From Arenibacter algicola (GTDB taxonomy: Bacteria; Bacteroidota; Bacteroidia; Flavobacteriales; Flavobacteriaceae): 64,000 nucleotides of DNA. Position numbers and translations under genes: made by a program. Below, in pieces: positions 48,462 to 56,704 of the stretch. The DNA is taken from assembly GCF_000733925.1 (NCBI RefSeq), contig NZ_JPOO01000003.1, positions 2,914,001 through 2,978,000 on the forward strand, given 5' to 3'. The notes beneath the pieces are model-generated. The model searched no databases. It worked only from the letters and a program-made list of their open reading frames with translations, and was not told the origin of the DNA. Position 1 is the stretch's first letter. Each line of letters begins with the position of its first letter.

Positions 48462-49247
48462 TTGCATACTTGCCGTAATGAAATTGAATCAAAAGCGACT
48501 ATACATAGGTGTAGGTTTTTAGCCAAGGATTATGCAACTGTAGTATCAATGCTGGAACATTATAAAATAGATAGTACCGCAATTCTGATATTTGCCAATT
48601 CCTCTAAGGAGGAATTGAAATATAAGACTATACCCAAGGGCAGTATTTTGTTTGATGGGTTAACAGAAAATGCCTTGAACACAGCAAGGAAAACGGGTCT
48701 TCCTTATTTTCTAATATCGGAAAAAGAACAAAAGGGAAGTTCCTTTGGAGAAAGGTTTGTTAATGCCATTGGTTCCATTTTTGCTATGGGCTTTGATAAT
48801 GTAATTACTATTGGCAATGATACACCCCAATTAAAAGTCTCCGATCTTGCCAGAACTTCGGAACTAATAGGTGCACGGAAATTTGTCTTGGGTCCTTCCA
48901 AGGATGGTGGATTTTATTTAATGGGACTTCATAAATCCCATTTTGATACCAAGGCTTTTAGGCAATTGCCTTGGAGAACAAATACACTTACCAATAAAAT
49001 AACGGGTTTAATTGAAGGCTACAACGTAGATGTAATTCAACTTCGAGTCTTGTTGGACTTGGATACCACCGCAGATTTAAAGAGGATCCTAAAAGGATTA
49101 AAATTTAGTACAGGGAAGATCTATCAAATAATCCTTTCCTTAGTTATACCTATCGTAAAAATTAATGTTCAGGGATCCATTCTGCAAAGTTTTCATTTTA
49201 ATAGTACTTATTTTAACAAAGGCTCCCCTGTCCACTTCATCAACTAG
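48462..49247 (+). CDS. DUF2064 (TIGR04282-type) glycosyltransferase-like protein
   Basis: 261 residues if the TTG at 48462 is used (a TAG lies three codons upstream); the start is uncertain, and an ATG at 48549 is the next option. Core: GSSFGERFVNAIGSIFAMGFDNVITIGNDTPQL, followed by KFVLGPSKDGGFYLMGL and LLDLDTTADLKRIL. This is the DUF2064/TIGR04282 pattern with the GNDTP metal/nucleotide site. The usual N-terminal FTRNPxxGxxKTRL loop is not recognisable, so the protein is short or divergent at that end. Members occur in arsenosugar clusters, and two genes of that pathway follow. Confidence 0.75.
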   Translation: MHTCRNEIESKATIHRCRFLAKDYATVVSMLEHYKIDSTAILIFANSSKEELKYKTIPKGSILFDGLTENALNTARKTGLPYFLISEKEQKGSSFGERFVNAIGSIFAMGFDNVITIGNDTPQLKVSDLARTSELIGARKFVLGPSKDGGFYLMGLHKSHFDTKAFRQLPWRTNTLTNKITGLIEGYNVDVIQLRVLLDLDTTADLKRILKGLKFSTGKIYQIILSLVIPIVKINVQGSILQSFHFNSTYFNKGSPVHFIN

Positions 49248-49446
49248 TACTGGTTAAGGAAATCTATTTCCAATATACTCTTCACCCATATCCTGGTAAA
49301 CTTTAGTAAGCGGACAAAAGCCCGGTATAGGGTTTTGCTGCCCTAGTTTAGGTTTCACTTTAATGTTGGGTGAATAAAATAAATTATTAATAGTGGAAGC
49401 CAAAAACAACTTAGGGTTTCCATAATAACTATATAAAATATATATC

Positions 49447-49782
49447 ATGGCAGATTCTTATTATGACCCGGCAGATTTACGGAAGTTTGGAAAAATTACG
49501 GAATGGAGCGAAGAACTGGGAAACAAGTTTTTTGATTACTATGGAAAGGTATTTGAGGAAGGAGCCCTTAGTGCGAGGGAAAAATCCCTAATCGCCTTGG
49601 CGGTGGCCCATGTGGTCAAATGCCCCTATTGCATTGATGCCTACACCAAAGACGGTTTGCAAAAAGGAATAACCAAGGAAGAGATGATGGAGGCGGTACA
49701 TGCAGCTGCGGCTATTGAAAGCGGTGCTACCTTAGTACATGGAGTTCAAATGATGAACAAGTACAATAAGCTATCCATGTAA
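49447..49782 (+). CDS. Arsenosugar-associated carboxymuconolactone decarboxylase-like protein
   Basis: 111 residues. An AhpD/CMD-type helical domain with the redox pair C59-P-Y-C62 in HVVKCPYCIDAYTKDGLQKG, then EEMMEAVHAAAAIESGATLVHG. I recall this as the peroxidase-like family (TIGR04169) that accompanies the radical-SAM protein ArsS, and the next gene is indeed ArsS. The role in arsenosugar synthesis is unproven; the CxxC suggests thiol redox chemistry. The predicted arsS start at 49912 is 130 bp downstream. Confidence 0.85.
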   Translation: MADSYYDPADLRKFGKITEWSEELGNKFFDYYGKVFEEGALSAREKSLIALAVAHVVKCPYCIDAYTKDGLQKGITKEEMMEAVHAAAAIESGATLVHGVQMMNKYNKLSM

Positions 49783-49911
49783 AATATATGGCACTGCGAA
49801 TAATTTTTGAACAATGTTATAGCGAAAATTTTGCTGGCTTATGGGTTGAAATACCGGGAGCTTTGTTATTATTTAAGGCTATTACATGCTAAATATCGAA
49901 TACACAGTAGA

Positions 49912-50967
49912 ATGGCAACAAAATCTTTAAAAGCAAGGCATAATCCCCTTGTCACAGATAATAAACAATTGGAAATTCTAGAAGGCGGTATTTTCGAAAA
50001 TAGGGAATTACCCTATTTTAAGGATAAAATCGCCCAAATAGGACGGTTTCCATTGCGCCCCAAAAAATTGGAAATCCTACAGATCAATGTTGGTTATATG
50101 TGCAATCAGGTTTGCGAACACTGCCATGTGGATGCAGGTCCGGATAGAAAAGAAATAATGACCCGGGAAACCATGGAGCAATGTTTGGAGGTTATACGCA
50201 ATACCGGTGCCCATACCTTGGATCTAACAGGAGGTGCCCCTGAGATGAACCCTAATTTTAGATGGTTTGTGGAAGAGGCTGCCAAGGCTGGAGTACAGGA
50301 TTTCATAGTACGTTCCAACCTAACTATTATTAGAGCCAATAAAAAATATCACGATCTTCCGGAGTTTTTTAAAAAGCACAATATCCATGTTATTTCCTCA
50401 ATGCCGCATTATACCCGTGGCAAAACGGACAAACAGCGGGGGGAAGGAGTGTTCAACAAGTCGATCAAAGCACTTCAGGAATTGAATGCAGTGGGATATG
50501 GTATGCCGGATAGTTCGTTGAGATTGGATCTGGTCTATAATCCCTCTGGCGCTTTTTTACCTGGTGACCAGTCGGCGCTGGAGCGCGACTTTAAGAAGGC
50601 GCTAATAGAGGATTTTGAAATTCAATTCCATAATCTCTTTGCCATAACAAATCTACCAATTGCACGTTTTTTGGATTATTTGATGGCTTCAGGGAACTAT
50701 GAAGATTATATGTATTCCCTAGTAGAGGCGTATAACCCGTCTGCTGTGGAAAATGTTATGTGTACCAATACCATTTCGGTGAGTTGGGATGGATGGTTGT
50801 ATGATTGCGACTTTAATCAGATGTTGGGCCTGAAAGTGGCCAGCAAAATCAAACACATAAAGGACTATAACGAAGAGGCTCTTACAGATAGGAACATTAT
50901 AGTTTCACAACACTGTTTTGGTTGTACGGCAGGAGCGGGGAGTAGTTGTCAGGGGTCCGTTACCTAA
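49912..50967 (+). CDS. arsS: Arsenosugar biosynthesis radical SAM protein ArsS
   Basis: 351 residues from the ATG at 49912 (MATKSLKARHNPLV); a TTG at 49807 would add 35 poorly conserved residues. The radical-SAM cluster motif is C64-N-Q-V-C68-E-H-C71 in INVGYMCNQVCEHCHVDAG. The C-terminal DUF3641 domain carries further cysteines (MCTNTISVSWDGWLYDCDF and QHCFGCTAGAGSSCQG), probably auxiliary iron-sulfur ligands. ArsS is implicated in transferring a deoxyadenosyl group to dimethylarsenic in arsenosugar synthesis. No arsM methyltransferase is seen in the window. Confidence 0.92.
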   Translation: MATKSLKARHNPLVTDNKQLEILEGGIFENRELPYFKDKIAQIGRFPLRPKKLEILQINVGYMCNQVCEHCHVDAGPDRKEIMTRETMEQCLEVIRNTGAHTLDLTGGAPEMNPNFRWFVEEAAKAGVQDFIVRSNLTIIRANKKYHDLPEFFKKHNIHVISSMPHYTRGKTDKQRGEGVFNKSIKALQELNAVGYGMPDSSLRLDLVYNPSGAFLPGDQSALERDFKKALIEDFEIQFHNLFAITNLPIARFLDYLMASGNYEDYMYSLVEAYNPSAVENVMCTNTISVSWDGWLYDCDFNQMLGLKVASKIKHIKDYNEEALTDRNIIVSQHCFGCTAGAGSSCQGSVT

Positions 50968-51138
50968 AATCGCTATTTAATATTATGCCAAAGAGGTTCC
51001 TTGCAAATCGCTGGCGAAAGGACCAATTGGTTTGTTGAGGTTAAAAAAATTGCTTAACTAAAGTTTTTTAGTGCCTTTTATCGATTTAAACTTAATTTTA
51101 GCACTTTTTTTTAAATAAAAGGCCATAATTGGAGTTAG

Positions 51139-51165
51139 GGTAACAGACTTAAAGGTCTGTTTACC
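51139..51165. promoter_or_regulatory. Candidate TetR operator
   Basis: GGTAACAGAC (51139-51148) and GTCTGTTTACC (51155-51165) are inverted repeats differing by one inserted base, with a 6-bp centre. The right arm ends 14 bp before the tetR ATG, where an autorepressor would bind. Confidence 0.65.
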
Positions 51166-51179
51166 GAAAACCAAATCTT

Positions 51180-51794
51180 ATGGATAAACAATTGAAACGC
51201 ATGGCTACCATGCAACGTATACAAACTACTGGCTTGGAGGTTTTTTACCAAAAGGGCTATTTTAATACAAGTATAGACGACATTTTAAAGGAACTCTCCC
51301 TATCCAAAGGGGCCTTTTATTACCATTTTCAATCCAAGGAGGAGTATTTTATAAGTATTGTCCAGAACCTGCTTTTTAGAAGGGTGTACAGTAGTTTAAT
51401 TGAACCTATTGAAGGCCAAGAAGATCCCTTGAACAAGATTGTTGCCTGTTTTGATGATGCCTTGGAAACTGCAGAGCACAACTTTCTGGATTACGGATTC
51501 GTTTTGAGCAACTTCATTACTGAATTTAACGGGAAGAACCCCGACATAATGAACTACCTACAGGATATTTTGAAGGTATGGGAAGTTAATTTGGTAACGG
51601 CCCTTCAAAAAGGAAAAACGGATGGATATGTAGACAGGCATGTAGATAGTGAAGCTGTGGCTACCTACCTCATTTCGTCCTATATCGGGATTCGGACTTT
51701 AATGGTTGAAGGTAACAGTAAGATGTTGCGATATAAGTATATTCAACAACTTCGTCAATACTTTAAATTAATAGAGTACAAAGAGCCGGCATAA
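51180..51794 (+). CDS. TetR/AcrR-family transcriptional regulator
   Basis: 204 residues. N-terminal helix-turn-helix: GLEVFYQKGYFNTSIDDILKE, then LSLSKGAFYYHFQSKEEYF (about 18-58), the classic TetR DNA-binding domain. The C-terminal helical ligand domain (about 75-195) matches TetR_C forms with FxxALETAEHNFLDYGFVL. An inverted repeat just upstream suggests autoregulation. It follows arsS by about 210 bp and might regulate the arsenosugar genes, but this is only proximity. Confidence 0.9.
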   Translation: MDKQLKRMATMQRIQTTGLEVFYQKGYFNTSIDDILKELSLSKGAFYYHFQSKEEYFISIVQNLLFRRVYSSLIEPIEGQEDPLNKIVACFDDALETAEHNFLDYGFVLSNFITEFNGKNPDIMNYLQDILKVWEVNLVTALQKGKTDGYVDRHVDSEAVATYLISSYIGIRTLMVEGNSKMLRYKYIQQLRQYFKLIEYKEPA

Positions 51795-51824
51795 TTTAAT
51801 AATTAGATTGAAGTGGGTATCGTT

Positions 51825-51963
51825 GTCATTTCGACCAGAGGGAGAAATCACACATGTGGCTCAATTCATCTAGGATAGAATTCCCACGTTGCCCAAGGTC
51901 TTCGGATTATAAGGCTACTTGTGCGACTTCTTGGAGCTCATGCTGTACTCTGTCGATGTGACT
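51825..51963. repeat. REP-like element, second copy of the GTCAyTTCGAC family
   Basis: It starts GTCATTTCGACCAGAGG with AGAAATCACAC and ends CTCTGTCGATGTGAC; the ends are imperfect inverted repeats. GTGCGACTTCTT near 51921 mirrors the AGAAATCACAC arm. Related to 9297-9478. It lies between convergent tetR and the GT9 gene. Confidence 0.6.
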
Positions 51964-52017
51964 AGGCTAGTCAACCCAGCTGCTTACATTTCACGCTTCG
52001 CAAAATCACCCGACTAT

Positions 52018-53133
52018 CTACGGTAATATTTTCTTGTTTAGGATTTCCTCAATTTTTGAAAGAACATTCTCAGGAGCAATGGAGCGCATTGCATTTTCAT
52101 ACCCAGGTGGGTATTTGTTTCCATAGACCGAAGTTGGGATCAATGGAAATTGCTCCCTATCCGCCAATAAGGCATTTCGGGGATCTTGTTTAAACGGATA
52201 GAATCCTGCATAGGGATGGGTAACTCCCCACAAAGTTATGGTAGGGATCCCAAATAATGCTGCCAAATGGGCATTGCCACTATCCATGGCCAACATCAGA
52301 TTTAGCTGGGAGATTAAGGCCAATTCCTCCATGAAGGTCAATTTACCCACCAGATTAGTACTATTGCGGAATTTATCGGCCCATTTATCCAATAGTTCCT
52401 TTTCCTTTTCCCCACCACCAAAAAACAGAATTCTGTAATGATCGGTTGCGTTTAATGCAGTAACGACCTTTTCCATCAAATCCAAAGGATACATTTTACC
52501 ATCAAAGGCTGCAAAAGGAGCAATGCCTATCCATTTTTGCTCTTTGCCCTTAATTAATTCCATTGTGGAAGGAGTTATTGCCCTTTTAGGCAGTGGACCA
52601 GCATTTTCCAAATCTATAGGTATTCCCAATTTCCCAAAAACATCCGCATATCGCTGGTGGGTAGTTTTCAAGGGTTCAAAAACCTTATTGATCAGGGAGG
52701 TCAATGCCTTCTTCTCTGCCCTGCCCTTATCTACTTGGATAAACGGAATGGATCCCAGCCTAAAATATTGCTTAAGAATGTTGCTGCGCAGCACATTGTG
52801 CAAATCGGCAACCATATCTATGTTCAGGCCTTTAAGTTCCTTGTAGAGCTTCCAAAGTCCAAAAACACCTTTGTGTTGGCCCTTTACATCCGCTTCATAA
52901 ACCCTTACATTGTTAAGTTCAGAAAAAAAGGGGCTAAAAAACGCTCTGGTCAGTACGGTAACTTTAATGTGTGGATGTTGTTCCACCAAGGCCGATATAA
53001 CAGGAACGGTCATGGCCACATCACCCATGGCCGACAATCGAATTACCAGAATATGTATTCCATTCCCGGTTAAAGAGGCAGGTTTTGCACTGCCATTTCT
53101 GGAGGTAACGGGAGTTTTTGGCGCTATTTCCAT
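52018..53133 (-). CDS. Glycosyltransferase family 9 (heptosyltransferase-like)
   Basis: 371 residues. GT9 (ADP-heptose:LPS heptosyltransferase) features: HILVIRLSAMGDVAMTVPVI near residue 27, WIGIAPFAAFDGKMYP (about 200), ILFFGGGEKEKELLD and the conserved MDSGNAHLAALFGIPTITLWG (about 290). It probably adds a sugar to lipopolysaccharide at the cytoplasmic face of the inner membrane. There are about 26 extra residues before the Rossmann strand. It follows the DUF4254 gene by 45 bp, a pairing I recall as common in Bacteroidota. Confidence 0.9.
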   Translation of the reverse strand: MEIAPKTPVTSRNGSAKPASLTGNGIHILVIRLSAMGDVAMTVPVISALVEQHPHIKVTVLTRAFFSPFFSELNNVRVYEADVKGQHKGVFGLWKLYKELKGLNIDMVADLHNVLRSNILKQYFRLGSIPFIQVDKGRAEKKALTSLINKVFEPLKTTHQRYADVFGKLGIPIDLENAGPLPKRAITPSTMELIKGKEQKWIGIAPFAAFDGKMYPLDLMEKVVTALNATDHYRILFFGGGEKEKELLDKWADKFRNSTNLVGKLTFMEELALISQLNLMLAMDSGNAHLAALFGIPTITLWGVTHPYAGFYPFKQDPRNALLADREQFPLIPTSVYGNKYPPGYENAMRSIAPENVLSKIEEILNKKILP

Positions 53134-53178
53134 TTATATGTTCGATGATCCCTTAAATAGGGGATGGCAATTTTTGGT

Positions 53179-53781
53179 TTAGGGAGCTTTGCGGAGAACA
53201 GGATTTAGTTCATTATCATTGTACATTTTCATCTGCTTGTACACTTTCATGTATTTTTTCCCAGATTCGATGTCTTTTAATAATTGATCTATAGCAGAAC
53301 ATAGGTCCTTCTTTTGTTCCAATAGTACATTAAGTTTATTTTGGCATTTTTGGATATGTTCTTGGGAGGCATCCGTTCTATTTACCTCTTCCTGCATATG
53401 GTATATTTTCAGGGCCAAAATCGAAAGTCGGTCTATGGCCCAAGCCGGACTTTCGGTATTTATAGTGGCATCCTTCCTTTTTTCTACCAATTGGTATTTA
53501 TTCAGAAAGTAACTGTCAATAAATTCCACCAGGTCTGTCCTATCCTGATTACTGGCATCAATCTGTCTTTTTAATTTTAGTGCGGCTACCGGTTCAATAT
53601 TGGGGTCACGTATAATATCTTCATAATGCCATTGTACCGTATCTATCCAATTTTTGCGATATAGGAGATGGGATATATCGTCCTTTGGATAGGGGTTGTT
53701 AAACTCTTGGGATACGTCATCCTTTAGATGATATTTTTCGATGCTTTCTTCAAATATTTTAAAGGCAAAATCACTGAACAT
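53179..53781 (-). CDS. DUF4254 domain-containing protein
   Basis: 200 residues, helical, soluble, no signal. NPYPKDDISHLLYRKNWIDTVQWHYEDIIRDPNI near residue 28 is the DUF4254 signature; the middle has SPAWAIDRLSILALKIYHM. Function unknown; genes of this family sit next to GT9 transferases, as here, so a role in LPS assembly is inferred. A -7 element (TATCTTTG, minus strand) lies at 53800-53807. Confidence 0.88.
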   Translation of the reverse strand: MFSDFAFKIFEESIEKYHLKDDVSQEFNNPYPKDDISHLLYRKNWIDTVQWHYEDIIRDPNIEPVAALKLKRQIDASNQDRTDLVEFIDSYFLNKYQLVEKRKDATINTESPAWAIDRLSILALKIYHMQEEVNRTDASQEHIQKCQNKLNVLLEQKKDLCSAIDQLLKDIESGKKYMKVYKQMKMYNDNELNPVLRKAP

Positions 53782-53799
53782 AAAGACAATATTTTACGG

Positions 53800-53807
53800 C
53801 AAAGATA
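53800..53807 (-). promoter_or_regulatory. -7 promoter element of the DUF4254-GT9 operon
   Basis: Minus-strand TATCTTTG, 18 bp before the ATG at 53781. Confidence 0.55.
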
Positions 53808-53944
53808 CCTTTTATTTAAAAAACGGATTTTATTTATTTAAAGGCTATTTCTGCCTAGTCCTTTTGTGTAATTATTTGTGTAAAGGGGAATGTTTTATGG
53901 AGTTCTCATTATAGATTGGTAAAAGAGCACTGCTAGGGATTATT

Positions 53945-54883
53945 TTACTTCATAAGCGCATTGGTCAGAAAAACGATAAAGGGAACTATAACGGATGCCA
54001 TTAATACAATTTCACGGACACTATCCTTTTTAATGGATTGGACATAAGTGGTTATAAAAACTACTGCGGGGAAAAAGGTAATTAAAATAGGGTGGGTGTC
54101 GGGTGCGGATTTCAAAACTTTCACCAACAAGCCTATAAAAAAGAACAGGACTACAAGGCGCATGGTCACTATTTTGCCTACTCCTACACTACCCAGTTTT
54201 AAAAAAGCCAAAAAACCACAAAGCAAAACTATGGAAACATAAAGAAATAATATGGTGCTATTGCTCCAGTCATAGAAATAAACAGCATTGAACTGAAAGT
54301 CGAAATAATAATGATCCCTTAAAAAATCCATATTATTGCCCAGCGCCAGCACTGCCAGCATAATTAGTACCATAGCAATAATTGCAGTGAATGGGACCAA
54401 CCAATTTGTAATATTCTTAGGTTCATAAAAGTATATGGCAACAATTACGACAACGAGATACAATATGGCCCAGTCATAGAATAAACTAGCTATCAATATC
54501 CAAAAAGAGGCATCGAAAATTTTTAATTTAAGGTTTTTAAGGCTCCGGAAACTTAAGATTCTACGGATGGCGAGTAATAAAAAAAAACTACAGAGAATGG
54601 CATTGGGGTCTAAAAGTACTTCCGGAAAAAGTACTATTAAAAGCGTGTAAAAAAGGATTGCCAAGGAATTGCCACCAGTGATCTTATTTCTTAGGGCAAT
54701 AAAATTGACCACAAAAATGCTGAACGATAAGAAGCCCAGAATAGCTGTTTGTCCTAATAATTGTTCTGGTGAATAGGATTTTAGGAATATGAAAAAATGG
54801 ACAAACCAATAGAAAAAAAACAGGAATACCAGCAGTATTATATAATTTATTGGTTTTGTTCTTCCAAAAATGCTTGAAATCAT
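53945..54883 (-). CDS. DUF6427-like polytopic membrane protein
   Basis: 312 residues with about nine or ten hydrophobic helices over nearly the whole length. The N-terminal MISSIFGRTKPINYIILLVFLFFFYWF and the later YFYDWSNSTILFLYV are what I recall for DUF6427, a flavobacterial membrane family. No catalytic residues recognised; some relatives resemble membrane glycan-polymerase or flippase-like proteins, which is a guess. Divergent from the DUF6341 gene. Confidence 0.7.
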   Translation of the reverse strand: MISSIFGRTKPINYIILLVFLFFFYWFVHFFIFLKSYSPEQLLGQTAILGFLSFSIFVVNFIALRNKITGGNSLAILFYTLLIVLFPEVLLDPNAILCSFFLLLAIRRILSFRSLKNLKLKIFDASFWILIASLFYDWAILYLVVVIVAIYFYEPKNITNWLVPFTAIIAMVLIMLAVLALGNNMDFLRDHYYFDFQFNAVYFYDWSNSTILFLYVSIVLLCGFLAFLKLGSVGVGKIVTMRLVVLFFFIGLLVKVLKSAPDTHPILITFFPAVVFITTYVQSIKKDSVREIVLMASVIVPFIVFLTNALMK

Positions 54884-54903
54884 CCTAGGTTTTTATATTT
54901 TTG
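54874..54903 (+). promoter_or_regulatory. Promoter of the DUF6341 gene
   Basis: TTG (54874-54876), 19 bp, TATTTTTG (54896-54903), then the ATG at 54923. A full match to the Bacteroidota -33/-7 pair. Confidence 0.7.
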
Positions 54904-54922
54904 CAAGGTAAATATAATTAAG

Positions 54923-55144
54923 ATGGATTCATTTTTTTACGGTATAGAGGATTTATTTGTAAATGTGCTTTTTGCACCATTTGACGCTATGCGTGCTATG
55001 GAGAATTGGTGGGGAGCCAATACATTAAATTGGATTTTTATGCTTATCGGCTCTGCTGCCTTTGTTTATTGGATGTTGGAGTTGAAAAAATACAATGATA
55101 GTGGTGAGGAGAATAAAGACGCAACCGCACACTCCTACCTATAA
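54923..55144 (+). CDS. DUF6341-like small membrane protein
   Basis: 73 residues. One membrane helix (LNWIFMLIGSAAFVYWMLEL, about 34-53) between an aromatic N-terminus (MDSFFYGIEDLFVNVLFAPFDAMRAMENWWGAN, read in parts) and a polar tail. I recall this as DUF6341, common in flavobacteria beside DUF6427 and purD. Function unknown. Confidence 0.72.
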   Translation: MDSFFYGIEDLFVNVLFAPFDAMRAMENWWGANTLNWIFMLIGSAAFVYWMLELKKYNDSGEENKDATAHSYL

Positions 55145-55222
55145 ATATTAGTTGTATTTTCGTTAGAAACATGGCTTCTTTTTGAAGCTGTGGTTTTACC
55201 TGAATAAAATTTAAGAACAAAA

Positions 55223-55354
55223 AGTATATAAGAAGAGGGCGTCTAAAAAGTATTTCAACCCCTCCATAATTTGCGTATTTGAGAATAGTTCTCCGATACC
55301 TACCCGAATAAAAAAGAGGCTGTCTTGACTTTTTAGACAGCCTCTTCTTATACT
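55223..55354. mobile_element. Possible MITE-like element with 27-29-bp terminal inverted repeats
   Basis: Left end 55223-55251 and right end 55328-55354 are inverted copies (AGTATA..AGAAGAGG..GTCTAAAAAGT) with two mismatches and a 2-bp indel. The internal 76 bp encode nothing. No transposase and no clear target duplication. The right end also works as the purD terminator. Confidence 0.4.
55309..55346 (-). terminator. Intrinsic terminator of purD
   Basis: Stem AAGAGGCTGTCT / AGACAGCCTCTT (55314-55325 and 55335-55346). Read on the minus strand it is followed by six T. It lies 40 bp past the purD stop. Confidence 0.85.
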
Positions 55355-55385
55355 AAAATATAGTATTTCTATATTTGGTTGATTA

Positions 55386-56657
55386 TTATAGATCGAATCC
55401 TAGGTCTTTGCGAAAGTACATCTTATCAAATTGTAGTTTCTCCATGTTTTTATAGGATTTCTTTAGTGCTTCCTTGTAATCGGCACCATATGCGGTAACC
55501 GCCATAACCCTACCTCCATTGGTCAAGACCCGGCCTTCTTTTAACTCCGTTCCAGCATGGAATACCACGGCATCTTCTATATTCTCAAAACCTGTTATTT
55601 CCATTCCTTTCCCATAAGCTTCCGGATAACCACCGGACACTGCCATTACTGTGGTGGCAGCACGTTCATCTATTTCCAGGTCGATGCTATCCAAGTTTTG
55701 GTTTGCAACGGCTTCAAAAACCTCGACCAGATCATTTTTAATTCTTGGTATTACCACCTCGGTTTCAGGATCACCCATTCGCACATTGTATTCAATTACT
55801 TTGGGTTCGTCCCCTACTTTTATCAAACCTATGAACACAAATCCCTTATAAGGTAGATTATCCAATTTAAAGCCCTCTACGGTAGGCTTTACGATTCGCT
55901 CAAGTACTATATCCATAAAAAGCTTATCTGCGAAAGGAACTGGGGAAATGGCCCCCATACCGCCTGTATTCAATCCGGTATCACCTTCACCAATTCTTTT
56001 ATAATCTTTTGCGGTGGGTAGGACCTTAAAACCTTTTCCATCGGTAAGCACAAAACAACTAAGTTCAATCCCATCCAAAAACTCCTCAATTACTACAGTA
56101 GTGCTTGCAGCCCCAAATTTGGAGTCGATCAGCATGGTCTTCAGTTCGTCCTTGGCTTCCTGTAGGTTATTTAGTATCAAAACCCCTTTCCCTGCAGCCA
56201 GTCCGTCCGCTTTTAATACGTAGGGTGGTTTAAGGGTTTCCAAAAAAGCATAGCCTTTTTCTAAAGTTTGGGCGGTGAAACTTTCATAGGCAGCGGTAGG
56301 GATGTTATGGCGCATCATAAACTCCTTGGCAAACTGCTTGCTGCCTTCCAGGGTAGCCGCTGCTTTTTGTGGGCCAATGACAGGGATATTTTTTAAGTCG
56401 GCATCATTGAGGAAAAAATCGTGCACCCCATTAACCAAGGGATCCTCAGGGCCTACAATGACCATTTCGATATTTTCCGAAAGCACACATTTTTTAATGG
56501 CCTCAAAATCGTTTACACCAATGGGTACATTTTTGGCTATTGCAGCGGTACCCGCATTGCCGGGAGCCACATAAAGATTTTTAAGTTTTGGACTTTGTTT
56601 TAGCTTCCAAGCTAAGGTATGTTCGCGCCCTCCGGCACCAAGGATCAGGATATTCAT
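55386..56657 (-). CDS. purD: Phosphoribosylamine-glycine ligase
   Basis: 423 residues, typical GARS. ATP-dependent joining of phosphoribosylamine and glycine in purine synthesis. N-terminal ILGAGGREHTLAWKLKQS, NAGTAAIA, then GPEDPLVNG; the ATP-grasp region has YVLKADGLAAGKGVLI (about 145-160), VIEEFLDGIELSCFVLTDG and the metal site VIEYNVRMGDPETEVV (about 283). The C-terminal ESGGYPE-type motif reads VSGGYPEAYGKG. It lies 47 bp after the UXS gene but has its own -7 element (56674-56681). Confidence 0.96.
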   Translation of the reverse strand: MNILILGAGGREHTLAWKLKQSPKLKNLYVAPGNAGTAAIAKNVPIGVNDFEAIKKCVLSENIEMVIVGPEDPLVNGVHDFFLNDADLKNIPVIGPQKAAATLEGSKQFAKEFMMRHNIPTAAYESFTAQTLEKGYAFLETLKPPYVLKADGLAAGKGVLILNNLQEAKDELKTMLIDSKFGAASTTVVIEEFLDGIELSCFVLTDGKGFKVLPTAKDYKRIGEGDTGLNTGGMGAISPVPFADKLFMDIVLERIVKPTVEGFKLDNLPYKGFVFIGLIKVGDEPKVIEYNVRMGDPETEVVIPRIKNDLVEVFEAVANQNLDSIDLEIDERAATTVMAVSGGYPEAYGKGMEITGFENIEDAVVFHAGTELKEGRVLTNGGRVMAVTAYGADYKEALKKSYKNMEKLQFDKMYFRKDLGFDL

Positions 56658-56673
56658 TCTTAAAAAATTTCCC

Positions 56674-56681
56674 CAAAAATA
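56674..56681 (-). promoter_or_regulatory. -7 promoter element of purD
   Basis: Minus-strand TATTTTTG fits TAnnTTTG, 16 bp before the ATG. It suggests purD can be transcribed apart from the polysaccharide run. Confidence 0.5.
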
Positions 56682-56704
56682 CGGTTTGAAGGGGAAATAT
56701 CCAG

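Noticed and set aside
49807..49911. 35-residue N-terminal extension of ArsS from a TTG
   Set aside because: An in-frame ATG at 49912 gives the usual length and start; the extension shows no family features.
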